Shown here in pieces: positions 13,500 through 24,247 of a stretch of DNA of 64,000 nt (positions are counted from its first letter, which is position 1; every line of letters starts with the position of its first letter). The position numbers and the translations under genes are program-made. The notes beneath the pieces were generated by a model. It was not told where the DNA came from. It saw only the letters and a list, made by a program, of their open reading frames with translations, and ran no database searches. Origin of the DNA: Zygaena filipendulae (taxonomy: Eukaryota > Arthropoda > Insecta > Lepidoptera > Zygaenidae); assembly GCA_907165275.2 (NCBI GenBank), contig OU015652.1, positions 4,603,001 to 4,667,000 of the forward strand. Reading direction: 5' to 3'.

Positions 13500-14325
13500 A
13501 AACGTAAATGTAACGTAAATGTTGATTCATTGTCGCAGGTTCTTGCCTCGTTCTCTCTTAGTTTTTTGTCGATTTTTTGACCCGAGACGAAACAAACACG
13601 TACTTAGCTGCAAACCCAAAAACTTTAACACTCTAAAGCGCCTTAGATACATATTAACGCGAGATAAAAGAGAAGAAGAAGAAGAAGAAAATACATTTAT
13701 TTCAGTATTTTCTAATTGTGAATAGTGTTTCAGCCGATTCACATATTCTCCTCCCGTTTTCGGTTCTGTTTTCCATTTGTTCGTTTTTGGTCCGAGATAA
13801 AGGAGCCGAGAACGCAAAAACTGCTTGAACGGACTCCACACTTGGACGTTCCTCATTTCGTTCGTTTGTTCGAGTTAGTTATTTGTGCGGTATTTGCTAT
13901 TTAAATGTACGATCTGAAGATGCCATTTTCTGAATATCCCTTTCTCTTAATATGCAAATGCGGATAGTAACAGGCCAGTCGCAGCTAGAACTTGAATGTC
14001 CATCTTTGTCGAGAGCCACAAGAGAATCAACAGAGAATCGTTGCGAATCTGGACCCGTGACGGTTAATCTCTCCGCGATTGTCGTTGGGTTTCAGGTCAA
14101 GAAACTATATGGTGATATGGAGTGTAGAGCTCGCTTAAATACTTCTCTCTCTCTACACTGCCCGAATCTCTCGAATGCGATTTTCAATGTGAGAAACGTA
14201 AATGTAGAGTCGCTTCATCTTTGCCCATTTCTGGCTTTGTTCTCACTATTTTTGACCCGAGACAAAACAACGAACGCGAGAGTCAGCGATAACTTGAACA
14301 CACTCTAACACACGAATGTTTCTCA
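13500..14325 (+). repeat. Three diverged copies of a ~135-bp unit
   Basis: Units at about 13505-13640, 13722-13865 and 14192-14320 share the order AACGTAAATGT.., a pyrimidine-rich block (TTCTTGCCTCGTTCTC / CTGGCTTTGTTCTC), TTTTTGACCCGAGAC.AAAC, and AACTTGAACRSACTC or AACTTTAACACTC. The whole 13.4-14.65 kb stretch is also unusually dense in CGAGA/TCTCG. No protein family is recognisable in the open frames that cross it. Confidence 0.45.
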
Positions 14326-15039
14326 GTACCTACCTGTCGCGCATAAAATATTATAGATATGAATGGATATATAAGTACATTTAGTCAGTGATTTGTGTAG
14401 GTAGGTAGATATCTAGATACATCTAAATGAGCGTGCAGAGAGAAAGTGATGTTCGAAAAAATTACAGAAATGGTATTTTTTAACCGCTCGCGAGCTCCAA
14501 CTCAAAAGATTATAAAAATTGCGCGCGAATCACTGTGAATAATATGTATAATATCTACCCGAGAATCTTGCAAGTGCAGTGCATCGAGAATGTATGTACC
14601 TACCTAGTTCTCGATGACATCTCGCAAAAAGTCCAAGGAGCGGTCTTGAAGTAAGGTTACTTATACCTAGGTACTTATTCTAAATTCAAAACCTCAGATC
14701 GGCTGCGATCTATACTGAATCACGATCCTATTAACTGAGGAAATGTCAGGTTTGTTGAAATAGATGAGTAAATTCTTCCTTTTTCACATCAGACATTTTT
14801 CTTTCCCTTGATTGATCTTATATTTCTCGCCTTCCGATAGGTACTATACTATACTTAAACTTTATTATACTTTGACAACTGAGTCCCGCGTTTTCTACCC
14901 ACGTATCGCAATTTGATAGCGAATTTCCCGCCAACCCGTGCACTAAGGTAGCATGCAACCCATGTCGTACTAACATGCGGATGAGATACATACTATATTA
15001 TTTAAGTATACCGCACGAGGAATTAATTATTCGCGCACT

Positions 15040-15400
15040 AATTACTACACGAGTTCCGATCGTTCGTAATTGGCGTCTATGCTCACCAGCCGCGGTCCGC
15101 CCATGGCGCGATCACTGCCATCGGGTAACGCCATCTTAACCACACCCACTCGCCGCGCCATTGTGAACCCTATGGCTCACGTGTTTAGGCTTTATTGTCG
15201 GCATTTGTAGCGCGGTGAGTTTGATGCGCGACGCCGGGGGTGGGGTGCGGTGAGGCGGGGGGCGGGGCGCTCTCTCCCTTCGCCCCGCCCGCCCCTCGGC
15301 CGACGTCCAATCGGCGCGCGCCAGCCGAACGAACTCACCTTGCCCATACGTCCCAGTGGGTCCTTTTTTATAGAATGCCGTGACTCGGATCTTTTAACTG
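15040..15400. promoter_or_regulatory. CpG-rich promoter-like block
   Basis: This is the only long CpG-rich block in the first 18 kb. It contains at least three GCCAT cores (CTGCCATCGG, ACGCCATCTT, GCGCCATTG, 15116-15163), which are YY1/Pho-type motifs. It also has a G+C-rich run at 15226-15300 and an ATTGG/CCAAT element at 15307-15312. A plus-strand donor GTAGCGCG|GTGAGT lies at 15214/15215, and a minus-strand ATGGGCAAG|GTGAGT lies at 15347-15339. It probably marks a transcription start. Which gene it serves is not shown; Pc lies 3.8 kb downstream in the plus direction. Confidence 0.4.
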
Positions 15401-16261
15401 ACTCGTGTTTTTATTGAGATTATCGCATGGCCACCATAATAATCATAATTAATGATGTAAAATTAATGAGCCGACGAGTTTTTATTATTTATGTGGCCGG
15501 TCTTTCTTTGTTATCTACTTAATCTATATATTCATTACGTTTTCTTGACATTCATTACCTTAGGTACATAGGTATGTTGGATGATTACCATGTACCAACG
15601 TTTTAAATTAAAACATAGATATAACTAGTTTGGTTTAAACGTCACCAATAATTTTTATTTTATCTAGGTACTTAATTCGGCAAGCGCTCTTTTTTATCAC
15701 TTAAAGTTCAAGTAGGTAGGTATAGATTTTTTAAATATCTACATAGATACTCACCTATTAGCTGTTATCTAGGTACTTACAATTTCACCCTGGAAAGACT
15801 CATGGGGATAAAAAGTCGGAGGAGTGTTGACTTTCGAAGATTTCTCAACTTAAGGTAGATACAAGCCAAATTTCATCTAAATTAGAATAGAATACCTAAT
15901 AATAAATTACTCTTAACTATTATTAATTTTTCGCTTTATTTATAGTATCTACCTATACGTAGATAATATTAGATAACTGGCTTTGCCTCAGCGTTTGAAC
16001 TGGATATATAGGTAGGTACCTACTTACTTAGTTTTCTTAAAAAGGTTAAGTCCTATTTCTAGGATATCAATTTTAGAAAGCGCTTTCGCAATAAGTACTC
16101 AGGTAAAGGTATCAAAATCATAATGGGATCGTGTTTTCTAAACTTAACTAGAAACTAGACCAACTTATCTATGTGTCTACTTCAACATTATAATGTTTGG
16201 TCGAGGTTAGGTAGATAGACACAATGGTAGATATTGGTCTAGGTATTGAATTATATTGACT

Positions 16262-16498
16262 ACTAGCTGTCCCTCGCGGTTTCACCCGCTATAATTTCGA
16301 AGTTTCCGCGGAATTGTTCCATAAAAACCCTTTGACTCCTTTTCATCCCCTTAAGGGTTGAATTTTCATAAATTATTTCTTATCAGATATGTACGTCATA
16401 CAAAGAACACACCCTCCAAGTTTCAGGCCTCTACAAACAGCGGTTTAGGCTGTGCGTTGATCCATCAGTCATTCAGGACAAAGGATTTTATATATAGG
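16262..16498 (+). repeat. Interspersed repeat 'CATACAAAGAACACACC', copy 2
   Basis: This copy includes the 5' end ACTAGCTGTCCCTCGCGGTT..CACCCGC, then the core shared with 12811-13005. It ends in TTCAGGACAAAGGATTTTATATA. The 5' end links this family to the many CTAGCTGTTCCCCGCGGTTT repeats elsewhere in the window. Confidence 0.8.
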
Positions 16499-17257
16499 TA
16501 TCTATAGAAGAATAGGGTGTTATAGGTAAAGGTATACAAAACTTCTGTTTAATTGGACGTTGTTAATTTATCGAATGATATTATGATGATGTAACCACAA
16601 ATATTGTCTTTCCCTCGTAATTAAAGAAGATTCACTCCAAAAAAATACATTTACAACGTTCCTAGGGGCATACAGAATAATAATTTATAATATTTTGGCA
16701 TCTGGAATGTTTGGGATTGCGTATTCGGGACGCGCGTTATGAGCAAGGAATGTTGTTGGAGAATAGTGAATAAGGGCCCTTATTTAGAATGCTTACTTTA
16801 CGTAGGTATAATTTAAAAAAGTTATCGTTTCAATAAAAAATTTAAGCGTTTGAGACTTTCAAAAAAATTTTATTACCGCACGCCGCGCCGCAACAAAGTC
16901 ACATCACATTCACCAAATTCCACCTCTCCCTTCATCCGTGAAGCCAATAAGACGCGAGGGCTCCGAAGTACACACCCTAATTTCGCAACGCCCTATAAGT
17001 CGCACCTCTCCAATAGAAACACAACCTTATTGGTTATGTGTTTAAGATAAATTGTGATATTATCATATTTAAAACAGTTGACACCAAACGTTACGAAATA
17101 ACGAACAGCTTCAATATTGTTGTTCTACGTTTTGTTGATTGTTGGTGATCGGTTTTGTTTCATTTAGATTTCACAGCTTCAATAACAATTTTAAAAGATT
17201 AGGTAGGTTCAGATCTTTTATGTATACTTATCTATTTTCTGTCTTCTATACTTACCT
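16499..17257. other. Non-coding stretch
   Basis: No gene is supported. A 66-codon open frame at 16850-17050 has no recognisable domain. Confidence 0.4.
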
Positions 17258-17491
17258 ACATATAAAATGCTTTGTCCTGAATGACTGATGGATCAACGCA
17301 CAGCCTAAACCGCTGATCGTAGAGACCTGAAACTTGGAGGGTGTGTTCTTTGTATGACGTAGGCATCCGATAACAAAGGATTTTTGAAAATTCAACCCCT
17401 AAGGGGATAAAAAGGGGTTGCAAAGTTTGTATGGAACAATTCCGCGGGAACTTCAAAATTATCGCGGGTGAAACCGCGCGGGACAGCTAGT
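17258..17491 (-). repeat. Interspersed repeat 'CATACAAAGAACACACC', copy 3 (inverted)
   Basis: This is the reverse complement of the family at 16262-16498. It ends on the plus strand in CGCGGGTGAAACCGCGCGGGACAGCTAGT and is nearly full length. The short open frame reading through it is a shadow. Confidence 0.8.
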
Positions 17492-17814
17492 CTATATATA
17501 TATAGGTAAGTAGGTACATGCATATCTACCTATTCGAGACTTATAGGTACATAATATATGTATAAAACGGGATAGATAGGTAGGTATTTACCGTTAATAT
17601 AAAGTATAAACAAAGCTAAAGGTCAATTAAGTACACGACCTATAAATAATTAATCAAAGGAAAGATGTGAAGGGTGGATATTTTATGGATGCAGCTGTCA
17701 TAATTAATGTAATTTTATTGATGTCAAAAAGCCATATACCTATACTTACCTAATATATAAAAGGCCAAAACACAATAAAAGGCGCAGATTCAAACCCTAA
17801 TATGCATGAGCCTT

Positions 17815-17950
17815 AGCTGTGAAGGAAAATATCGTGAGGAAACCAACCATAGCATGGCAAATTGACAATCTGTCGCCAAGCACCTATAACGGTACTATGT
17901 TTCGACAGCCTCTGCACTTGTAAGCCAGGTCCTATTCCAGGCTAGGTATG
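17815..17950 (+). mobile_element. LINE 3'-region fragment (CR1-like, lepidopteran)
   Basis: GTGAAGGAAAATATCGTGAGGAAACC and ATTGACAATCTGTCGCCAAGCACCTA are hallmarks of a LINE 3' region common in Lepidoptera. The second motif recurs at 40888-40910 as AAATCTGTCACCAAGCACCTAACG. The fragment is degraded and has no coding frame. Confidence 0.5.
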
Positions 17951-18971
17951 TTTCTTATAGGTAATCGATCCTCAATCACATCGTCACATAACATCAAGTG
18001 AGCGAACGCCTAGCCTGTTCACAATTAAAAAAAATGCGTAAGTGTCGTGAAACACTGATAGAACGAAGTTTCTGCACCTCGTACCTATAGTATCCGAGAA
18101 AAAAAAAACCAATAAGCAACCAATAATAATAACCGTTCCAACAACCATTAGATAACCAATAAGCGCGCACCTAATGACACCGTGACGGAAAATATCTTTC
18201 ACGCATCCTAGCTTACCGTGCGATAAAGAACTATTCGTTCTAAAAAAAATAGGTATTATTGGCGTTCTTTTCGTTTGGTATCGTCGCGTCGCGTCACCGT
18301 CTTTTATTTTTCGACTAGCGCCTTAATGGCGCGTTGCATGTGTGTTCGTGTTCGCAAACGGCACTTGCGGCGAGGGTATGTGTCGCGGGTTCGATTTCGG
18401 GGGAGATAGCTGCGGGCCGCCGCGGCCGCGCCAGCTGGCGGCAGCAGGTGCGCTGAATGCACACACACATAATATCGCGCTGCCGCAGCGCCGCTGCGGG
18501 AAGTTCACTCGTCATAATAACGTAGAGCTATTTTGGCGTAGTAAATAACTAAGTAAGATGCATTCTCACCCCCGTTGCATATTGCTACCAGAAACCTAAA
18601 TAAGTATAAGTACTTTAATATTCATGATTGTATACCTACCTACTGTATGTTATGTATCTACTTGGTTATACCTGTTGTTGCCTTTACCTAACCCACGAAC
18701 ATCCAATTAGACGGTAACTACCAATATTACGGCGCCAAAGGTGGCGGCTCAACAAAGTAGTTGGTTCAGTTAACCGTGCCAACATTATCACATGCAATCT
18801 GCAAGCCTGCCAGCCTGCCTGTGCGCGACCCCTCGTTCCGTGACCACAGAACACGCCAACGGCTCCAGTCGGCCCGCGCCACCGACCGCGGTAGCACGTC
18901 ACACTTGCACCACGCGATACGTCATGTCTCCTTATTGTCCTTCCTAACGACCGATATTGTTTGCATTCCAG
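17951..18971. other. Intron/upstream DNA of the Polycomb exon
   Basis: No coding exon was identified. A GC-rich patch at 18280-18520 contains CGGGTTCGATTTCGGGGG, which looks like a pol III B box but has no A box or tRNA fold. The end of the stretch is the 3' splice site TTGTTTGCATTCCAG at 18957-18971. The missing first half of the chromodomain was looked for here and not found. Confidence 0.4.
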
Positions 18972-19742
18972 AACAAAGTCGAGTACTTCGTCAAATGGAA
19001 GGACTGGAAGCCGAAACACAACACGTGGGAGCCGGAGGAGAACATACTGGACCCGAGGCTGATCGAGAGCTTCGAGCGTAGCGAGCAGCTGCGGCGGCAG
19101 GGGCGCAAGCGGGAGCGGGAGCAGTCGCCCGCGCGCAGCGGCTCCGAGGAGCGCCACCCGCCGCCCGGCAAGCGCAAGGCGGAGGTGCTCTCCAGGGAGT
19201 CGGGCAAGATCGGCGTCACCATCACCCGCATGAGCCCGCCCGCCGGCTCCAAGCTGAACGGCAGCCGGGCGGCCGCGCCCCCCGCGCCGCCCGCCGCGCA
19301 GGCCGGTGGGGCCGCCGCACCCGCCTCCCCCGCCGCCGAGGCGGCCGCGCCCCGCACCGGCCCGCGCCGCGCGCCGCACTCGCCCGAGGAGGCCGACGCG
19401 CACACCCCCCCGGAGCGCGAGCGCCGCACCGACTCGCAGCCCGCCGCCAGCGCGCCCGCCGAGCCGAGGGGCGCGCGCCCCCCGCCGCCGCCCGCGCCGC
19501 AGCCCGACGACGAGGACTCGTGGGGCGAGGCGCCCGCGACCGCGCCGCCGCCGCCCCCGGCCCCGGCCCCGCCGCAGCCCGTGCGCCGCGGCGCCACCTA
19601 CTGGATGGCGCGCTCGCCCGTCGCCGACCAGATCTTCATCACCGACGTGACGGTCAACCACCAGACGGTCACCATCAGGGAGTGCCGTATGGAGAAGGGC
19701 TTCTTCAGGTCGCGGGAGCACCGGCCGCTCGATGTCACATAA
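18972..19742 (+). CDS. Pc: Polycomb (Pc), terminal coding exon, 5' part missing
   Basis: This encodes the chromodomain subunit of canonical PRC1, which reads H3K27me3 and keeps Hox and other developmental genes silent in the nucleus. The exon opens after a clear acceptor (GCATTCCAG, 18963-18971) in the middle of the chromodomain: [20 protein letters not shown], with two of the aromatic-cage tryptophans, then [15 protein letters not shown]. Next comes the Pc-family box [19 protein letters not shown] long Ala/Pro/Arg-rich linker follows, and then the C-terminal Pc box ([22 protein letters not shown]), the RING1-binding element. The stop is TAA at 19740-19742, giving 256 codons. This order of elements matches Drosophila Pc, not HP1. 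The exon that should hold the start codon and the first chromodomain strand was not found in the window. The linker is extremely GC-rich compared with flanking DNA. The 345-codon minus-strand frame across it is a composition artefact. Confidence 0.93.
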   Translation, partial: NKVEYFVKWKDWKPKHNTWEPEENILDPRLIESFERSEQLRRQGRKREREQSPARSGSEERHPPPGKRKAEVLSRESGKIGVTITRMSPPAGSKLNGSRAAAPPAPPAAQAGGAAAPASPAAEAAAPRTGPRRAPHSPEEADAHTPPERERRTDSQPAASAPAEPRGARPPPPPAPQPDDEDSWGEAPATAPPPPPAPAPPQPVRRGATYWMARSPVADQIFITDVTVNHQTVTIRECRMEKGFFRSREHRPLDVT

Positions 19743-21800
19743 AGTGTTGAGCTAGTGATGTTTTGCTGAGAGTGGATAAGCTAAACGCCCAACTCGACCA
19801 CTATACGCTCTAACACCGTGCGGGTGTTTTGAGCACCGAGTTGGAAACTGAACAGTTTTATTTATTTGTCTGTTGTCAAAGTTACGATTACGTAGGTGTG
19901 TAAAGCACTTTTTGGAACCGACAAAGCAAACCTTCGATCCCCCAATTATACCCAATTATAGGCCTAATATAAAGAGGACCCTACCTAGTGAAATGTAACA
20001 ATTAAATATCTAATTAAAACTCTACTTTTACGATTTCTCATGTTACCTATAGGATTCAAACCATTAGACGCGGAGGTGCTTTCAGACTGTAATGACACCG
20101 TGAGGCCAACGATTATCTAAATCGCCGTACCTATGTGTGCTTCAGTACAAACTAATATAAGAATCGGTTAAAAGTTATTATCAAGATAAATTAGTCAATT
20201 TTGAATAATTACATTAAATTTATTGGTAAGTAGAATTATATTAATTCTGAAAGAACCTTCGCAATTTTTTTGACAATTTGTATTAAGAAACATTTTACAT
20301 AAAAATTTAGAAGTCCTAACGCAATGTAGGTACTAGGTATTACAGATTCAAACTAAAACTTTCATTATCAGGATTTGTTTAATAATGGTCGCTTGGCATT
20401 GATGTGACATTATAGGATAAAAAAGGAAAGAATTTGTCTAATATACGGTAGCGACGTGGTTGGTTCAACCTACATGTTTAATTTAGAAACCGTTATTTTA
20501 AAAATTACTCTGTTGCCATTTGCGCTAAATAAAATTTTTCCCGTGTTTCAAACCATGTACCTAATAATAATTTATGTGCGCGCGACATTGCATCATGTGG
20601 TACCTAGATACCTGTGGTAAAAAGGAACGTTCTAGTACGTTTCTTTTTGCATTGAACGCTTCAATGGATTCAGTGTTATTAAAACGATCCGATGGCGTAT
20701 CGCACGCGTCAGGCATCGCATTTGATGTTCGGTTGTTTCGACTGTTATTGCTGGCAGTAAATTCTGCATTTAATTCCAAAACACGCATTGAACTCACAAT
20801 ACGCATTGGGTCCAACTCCTTGAGTAACCATGAAAACCAACCAATTCATCGAAAGTACTGTGATTTAATGTATAGCGCAGAGAGCTGATGCGCGCAGGCC
20901 GCAGCACGCTTTGGGAGATTGTGGAACAATACCGAAAGCGAATCGTGCACATTATACGTGTCCTGAAAAGCTTCCTTCTTTAGTATTTTACCTACATAAT
21001 TACCTACATATTTAAAGGCTATGAGAGAAATTAGTTATTTGCACGGATCTAAATTTTCAGTTAGTTATAATTGTCTACACCTAATCTACATAGAGTATTC
21101 TGTAGTCCATCTCCATCCCACCTTCAAACGTAGAAAACTTACCCACAATAGTTTTAACATGTTTTCCTGTCTTTTTATCTATACTTATAACATATTCATT
21201 TTATTGTTGTTGTTATTAATTTTGTGATTTTAATTTTAATTAATGTTCAATTTGATTTTGAGCCTCATTTTTAAACTCACTTTTTGTAAATAAAATAAAT
21301 TATATTATTATTAAGTAATGTTAATAGATACTTTAACAACTTAGAGTTTTTATGTTTTGCCGCATTTTTGTAGAATGAAATAACGAATTGTTTATTTGAA
21401 AATATTTTATGCGCCCACATGACGAGTTATAACAATATTTATGGGTACGTTCATTTTTGAAAGTAGCTATACTTATTTAAAATAACTGCATTAATTCCGA
21501 ATGATGTTTAATTAATTATTATTGTGGTCCATATATTTTATTGTTAATTGGTTCCTCTAATTAATAATTATGGGTGTAATATTATATTTATCATTATGAG
21601 TTTGTAGGTACCTTATTATTTGAAAGTTTTACATAAAAAAATGCCTAGAGAATTAATGCATTTTTCAATATCTTGTGTTGATTACACAAAACTTGTAAAT
21701 ATTGTAAATAAATATTAGTTTAGTTAGTAGTTAGCAGTTGTTTTGCAATGTGATTAACCTCACATGTCTGTAAATAAATGAGAATGAATTAGAAGACTGG
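19743..21800 (+). other. Pc: Probable Pc 3' UTR and polyadenylation region
   Basis: The AT-rich DNA after the Pc stop has an AATAAA at 20528 and a cluster at 21289, 21294, 21707 and 21773, the last two followed by TG/T-rich sequence. It has no competing gene before the foldback transposon at 21861. A 104-codon plus frame (20574-20888) and an 84-codon minus frame overlap here and neither has a recognisable domain. The UTR length is inferred; alternative ends are likely. Confidence 0.45.
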
Positions 21801-22260
21801 TTTTTCATTTATCTAGTATTTTCCGAAGTTTTACTACATTGTTAACTCTTCTAAGATTATGTGTGATGGTTCCTGGCCGGACCACGGTACGGAACAAAAT
21901 TTTTACGCTGGCACAAATTCATTATTTTAATTGTGCCTATTTGTGCCACTAATGCCAGGAATTTGTGCCTTCTGGTTTTGGAGTTATGAGAGTACGATTG
22001 TGGTCGGGCTGGGAATCCTGGTTCCTGGCCCGACCACGGTACAGATGTTACGGAACCGAGTTTTTTCTTTTGCACAAATTCACTATTTTAATTGTGCCAA
22101 TTAGTGCCACCAATCCCAGGAATGTGTGCCTTACCCCTTGACCACGAAGTTATCAGCGGCGCGAGCTGTGGCCAACTTCTTATATTGTCTACCATTTGTT
22201 TTTGCTGCTGCCGTATTAAGATTATGTCGATAGGAAATAAATGTCAAGTCTCTGCTTCCC

Positions 22261-22449
22261 TGCTAATATTATAAATGCGAAAGTAGCGGTCTGTCTGTCT
22301 GTTACGCTTTCACACGGTTCAACCGATCATCATGATTTTTGCATAGGTACACGTTGTCAGGGGTACAGAGGACATAGGGTACTTTTTATCCCGTAATGGC
22401 CGCGGGAACTCCTAAATTACCGCGGGTGAAACCGCAGGGCACAGCTAAT
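22261..22449 (-). repeat. Common lepidopteran repeat nested in the foldback element
   Basis: It runs from CTAATATTATAAATGCGAAAGT through GTTACGCTTTCACACGG, a GGGTACTTTTTATCCCG block and CGCGGGTGAAACCGCAGGGCACAGCTAAT. This is the full usual layout of the family that recurs at least a dozen times in the window. Its position in the centre of the foldback shows it inserted later. Confidence 0.75.
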
Positions 22450-22489
22450 CCCCTATATTATAACTACTACTAAATCGATCTTAAATGTT

Positions 22490-22615
22490 TTTTTTTACAC
22501 TGTATGTAATTTGGTCAAACTTGCGAGATAGGATAGTTTTTATCTCAATATGTGCATAGTACCTACCCGGGGAGTTCTTAAAATCACGCGAGTGAAACCG
22601 CGAGGAACAGCTTGT
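22490..22615 (-). repeat. Common lepidopteran repeat, second nested copy
   Basis: A diverged partial copy: TAGGATAGTTTTTATC..GGGGAGTTCTTAAAATCACGCGAGTGAAACCGCGAGGAACAGCTTGTT. Confidence 0.65.
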
Positions 22616-23206
22616 TACTTTTAAATATAACTTATGGTACTTATAGATACAGTTTTATTAAGGTTTAAATTTATACATAGTATAAATACTATGTAAGAGT
22701 TAAGTTTTTATTTAATAATAGGTAACTTAATTCAAAAAAAGAATAAGCAACCCTGACGTACAAAATATGTGCATGCACCTACTGCCCCCCGCCCCCCCCC
22801 CCTCCCGCAGTCGTGCTCTAGTTGGGTAGTTACTGATAGCTGTGGCCAACTTCGTATGTTGTCTACCATTTGTTTTTGCCGCTGCTGCCGCCGCTACCGC
22901 CGCCGCCGAGACTGTGGCCAAGGGGTAAGGCACACATTCCTGGGATTGGTGGCACTAATTGGCACAATTAAAATAGTGAATTTGTGCAAAAGAAAAAACT
23001 CGGTTCCGTAACATCTGTACCGTGGTCGGGCCAGGAACCAGGATTCCTAGCCCGACCACAATCGTACTCTCATAACTCCAAAACCAGAAGGCACAAATTC
23101 CTGGCATTAGTGGCACAAATAGGCACAATTAAAATAATGAATTTGTGCCAGCGTAAAAATTTTGTTCCGTACCGTGGTCCGGCCAGGAACCATCACACAA
23201 GATTAT

Positions 23207-24247
23207 GACACGATCACAGACTGCTAGAGAACACCAGAGATAATTTACGTGGAGAGTACCTACCACAAGCAAGGAGAAAGCACAAACGCAGTGATTATAA
23301 TACTCGAGGGTTTCATTGAAACTTAATTTTTCGTTGAATTACAGTAGACTTGTTAGGCCTTGTACCCTAGTTCTGTTGGTAAAAAAGACAAAATTCGCAT
23401 TGGTGGTTTTCTTTATTTTTACATTAATCTTGAGCTGATTAATATTTTTGACTTCTTCAGCATCCTTCAGGTATCCACTCACAGAAACAGCTCGCAGTCT
23501 CTATACAGCACCCATTATTAGATTATTATTTATTTAGATCCATTAGTAGGTAAGTAGTACCTGTGTGTAGTGCTTTCAGTGTTTATGACCTCATAGACCA
23601 GATGGTTAATTTTAATAGGGATTGGAGATTTTAGTTATAAAGGTTACCGTGACCCGTGGGCATAATATTTCATGCAGTTTCGTATAATATACATTCTGCA
23701 CAAATTACAATATTTTCTACAGCGCCATCTTGACGTGACTCTAAATACTACAAGGTAAAATATCTTTAATCTGTTACATTACACCTTACTAGATGGCGAT
23801 AGTGATTCATTTTATAACGAGATTTTTATTGTAATTTGGTGTTGAAATATCAAAAAACTTTTTTAAAGTTTAATTAATAAAAATGTGAAAAATAGTGTTC
23901 ACAAACTTTGCATCGGTAATTAAGGAGTCTAATATTGTATAGCCTATATAGGTCCGTCGCGTCGCGTTGTCTATCAATCGATCCGCATTCCGCAATGTCA
24001 ACTGTCACCGCGTTCAAGTATCGATCGCCCGACGAGACGCGCAATCTAGCAAAATATCGCAGGATCGGTCGACAATCGACATGTTTTGTTTTGAACTTTT
24101 GACTGCGTGCAGCTGCTCCACACGCTTGATTGTATAAAATTTCGGCGGCGAATTTGTAATTTTGTATGGACTTTAACTCATCTTGTGTGTTGAGCGGAAT
24201 AAATGTAGGTATGTTCTCTTTCTTTTTTGATGAGTTTTTGATGAGCT
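23207..24247. promoter_or_regulatory. Intergenic DNA and probable promoter of the MADF gene
   Basis: No gene is seen. The last 300 bp (about 23940-24200) become CpG-richer (GTCCGTCGCGTCGCGTTG; CGACGAGACGCGCAATC) and lie directly before the first ATG of the MADF gene at 24248. This is the likely core promoter and 5' UTR. No TATA box is obvious, so the start could be dispersed. Confidence 0.4.

Larger units (their letters stand above)
21861..23198. mobile_element. Foldback DNA transposon, 285-bp inverted repeats, 8-bp TSD
   Basis: The left arm (21861-22145) and right arm (22914-23198) are near-perfect inverted repeats of 285 bp, starting GTGTGATGGTTCCTGGCC. AAGATTAT occurs directly outside each end (21853-21860 and 23199-23206), a target-site duplication of 8 bp. 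It can also be read as 6 bp if the TIR is one base longer. Each arm holds two direct subrepeats of about 152 bp, beginning GGTTCCTGGCCSGACCACGG at 21868 and 22020. The ~770-bp centre has no transposase. It contains two GCTGTGGCCAACTTC..CCATTTGTTTTTGCYGC modules (22160-22210 and 22840-22890), two nested common repeats and a poly-C run. An 8-bp duplication fits hAT-like or P-like mobilisation in trans; the class is inference. Confidence 0.85.

Noticed and set aside
13527..13856. 109-codon minus-strand open frame
   Set aside because: It includes a GAA/TTC-type simple run (SSSSSS) and crosses the degenerate triplicated repeat; no domain was recognised.
18342..18548. Pol III B-box-like CGGGTTCGATTTC in a GC-rich patch
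   Set aside because: No A box at the right distance and no tRNA fold; possibly an old LINE or SINE fragment.
18684..19721. 345-codon minus-strand open frame
   Set aside because: It is the antisense of the Polycomb exon. Its Arg/Gly/Ala-rich sequence comes from GC-rich codons, while the plus strand has clear chromodomain and Pc-box homology.
21857..23208. Two nearly identical ~72-codon frames (21857-22075 minus, 22984-23208 plus)
   Set aside because: They are the same stretch of the foldback inverted repeat read on opposite strands; no domain and no need to be coding.
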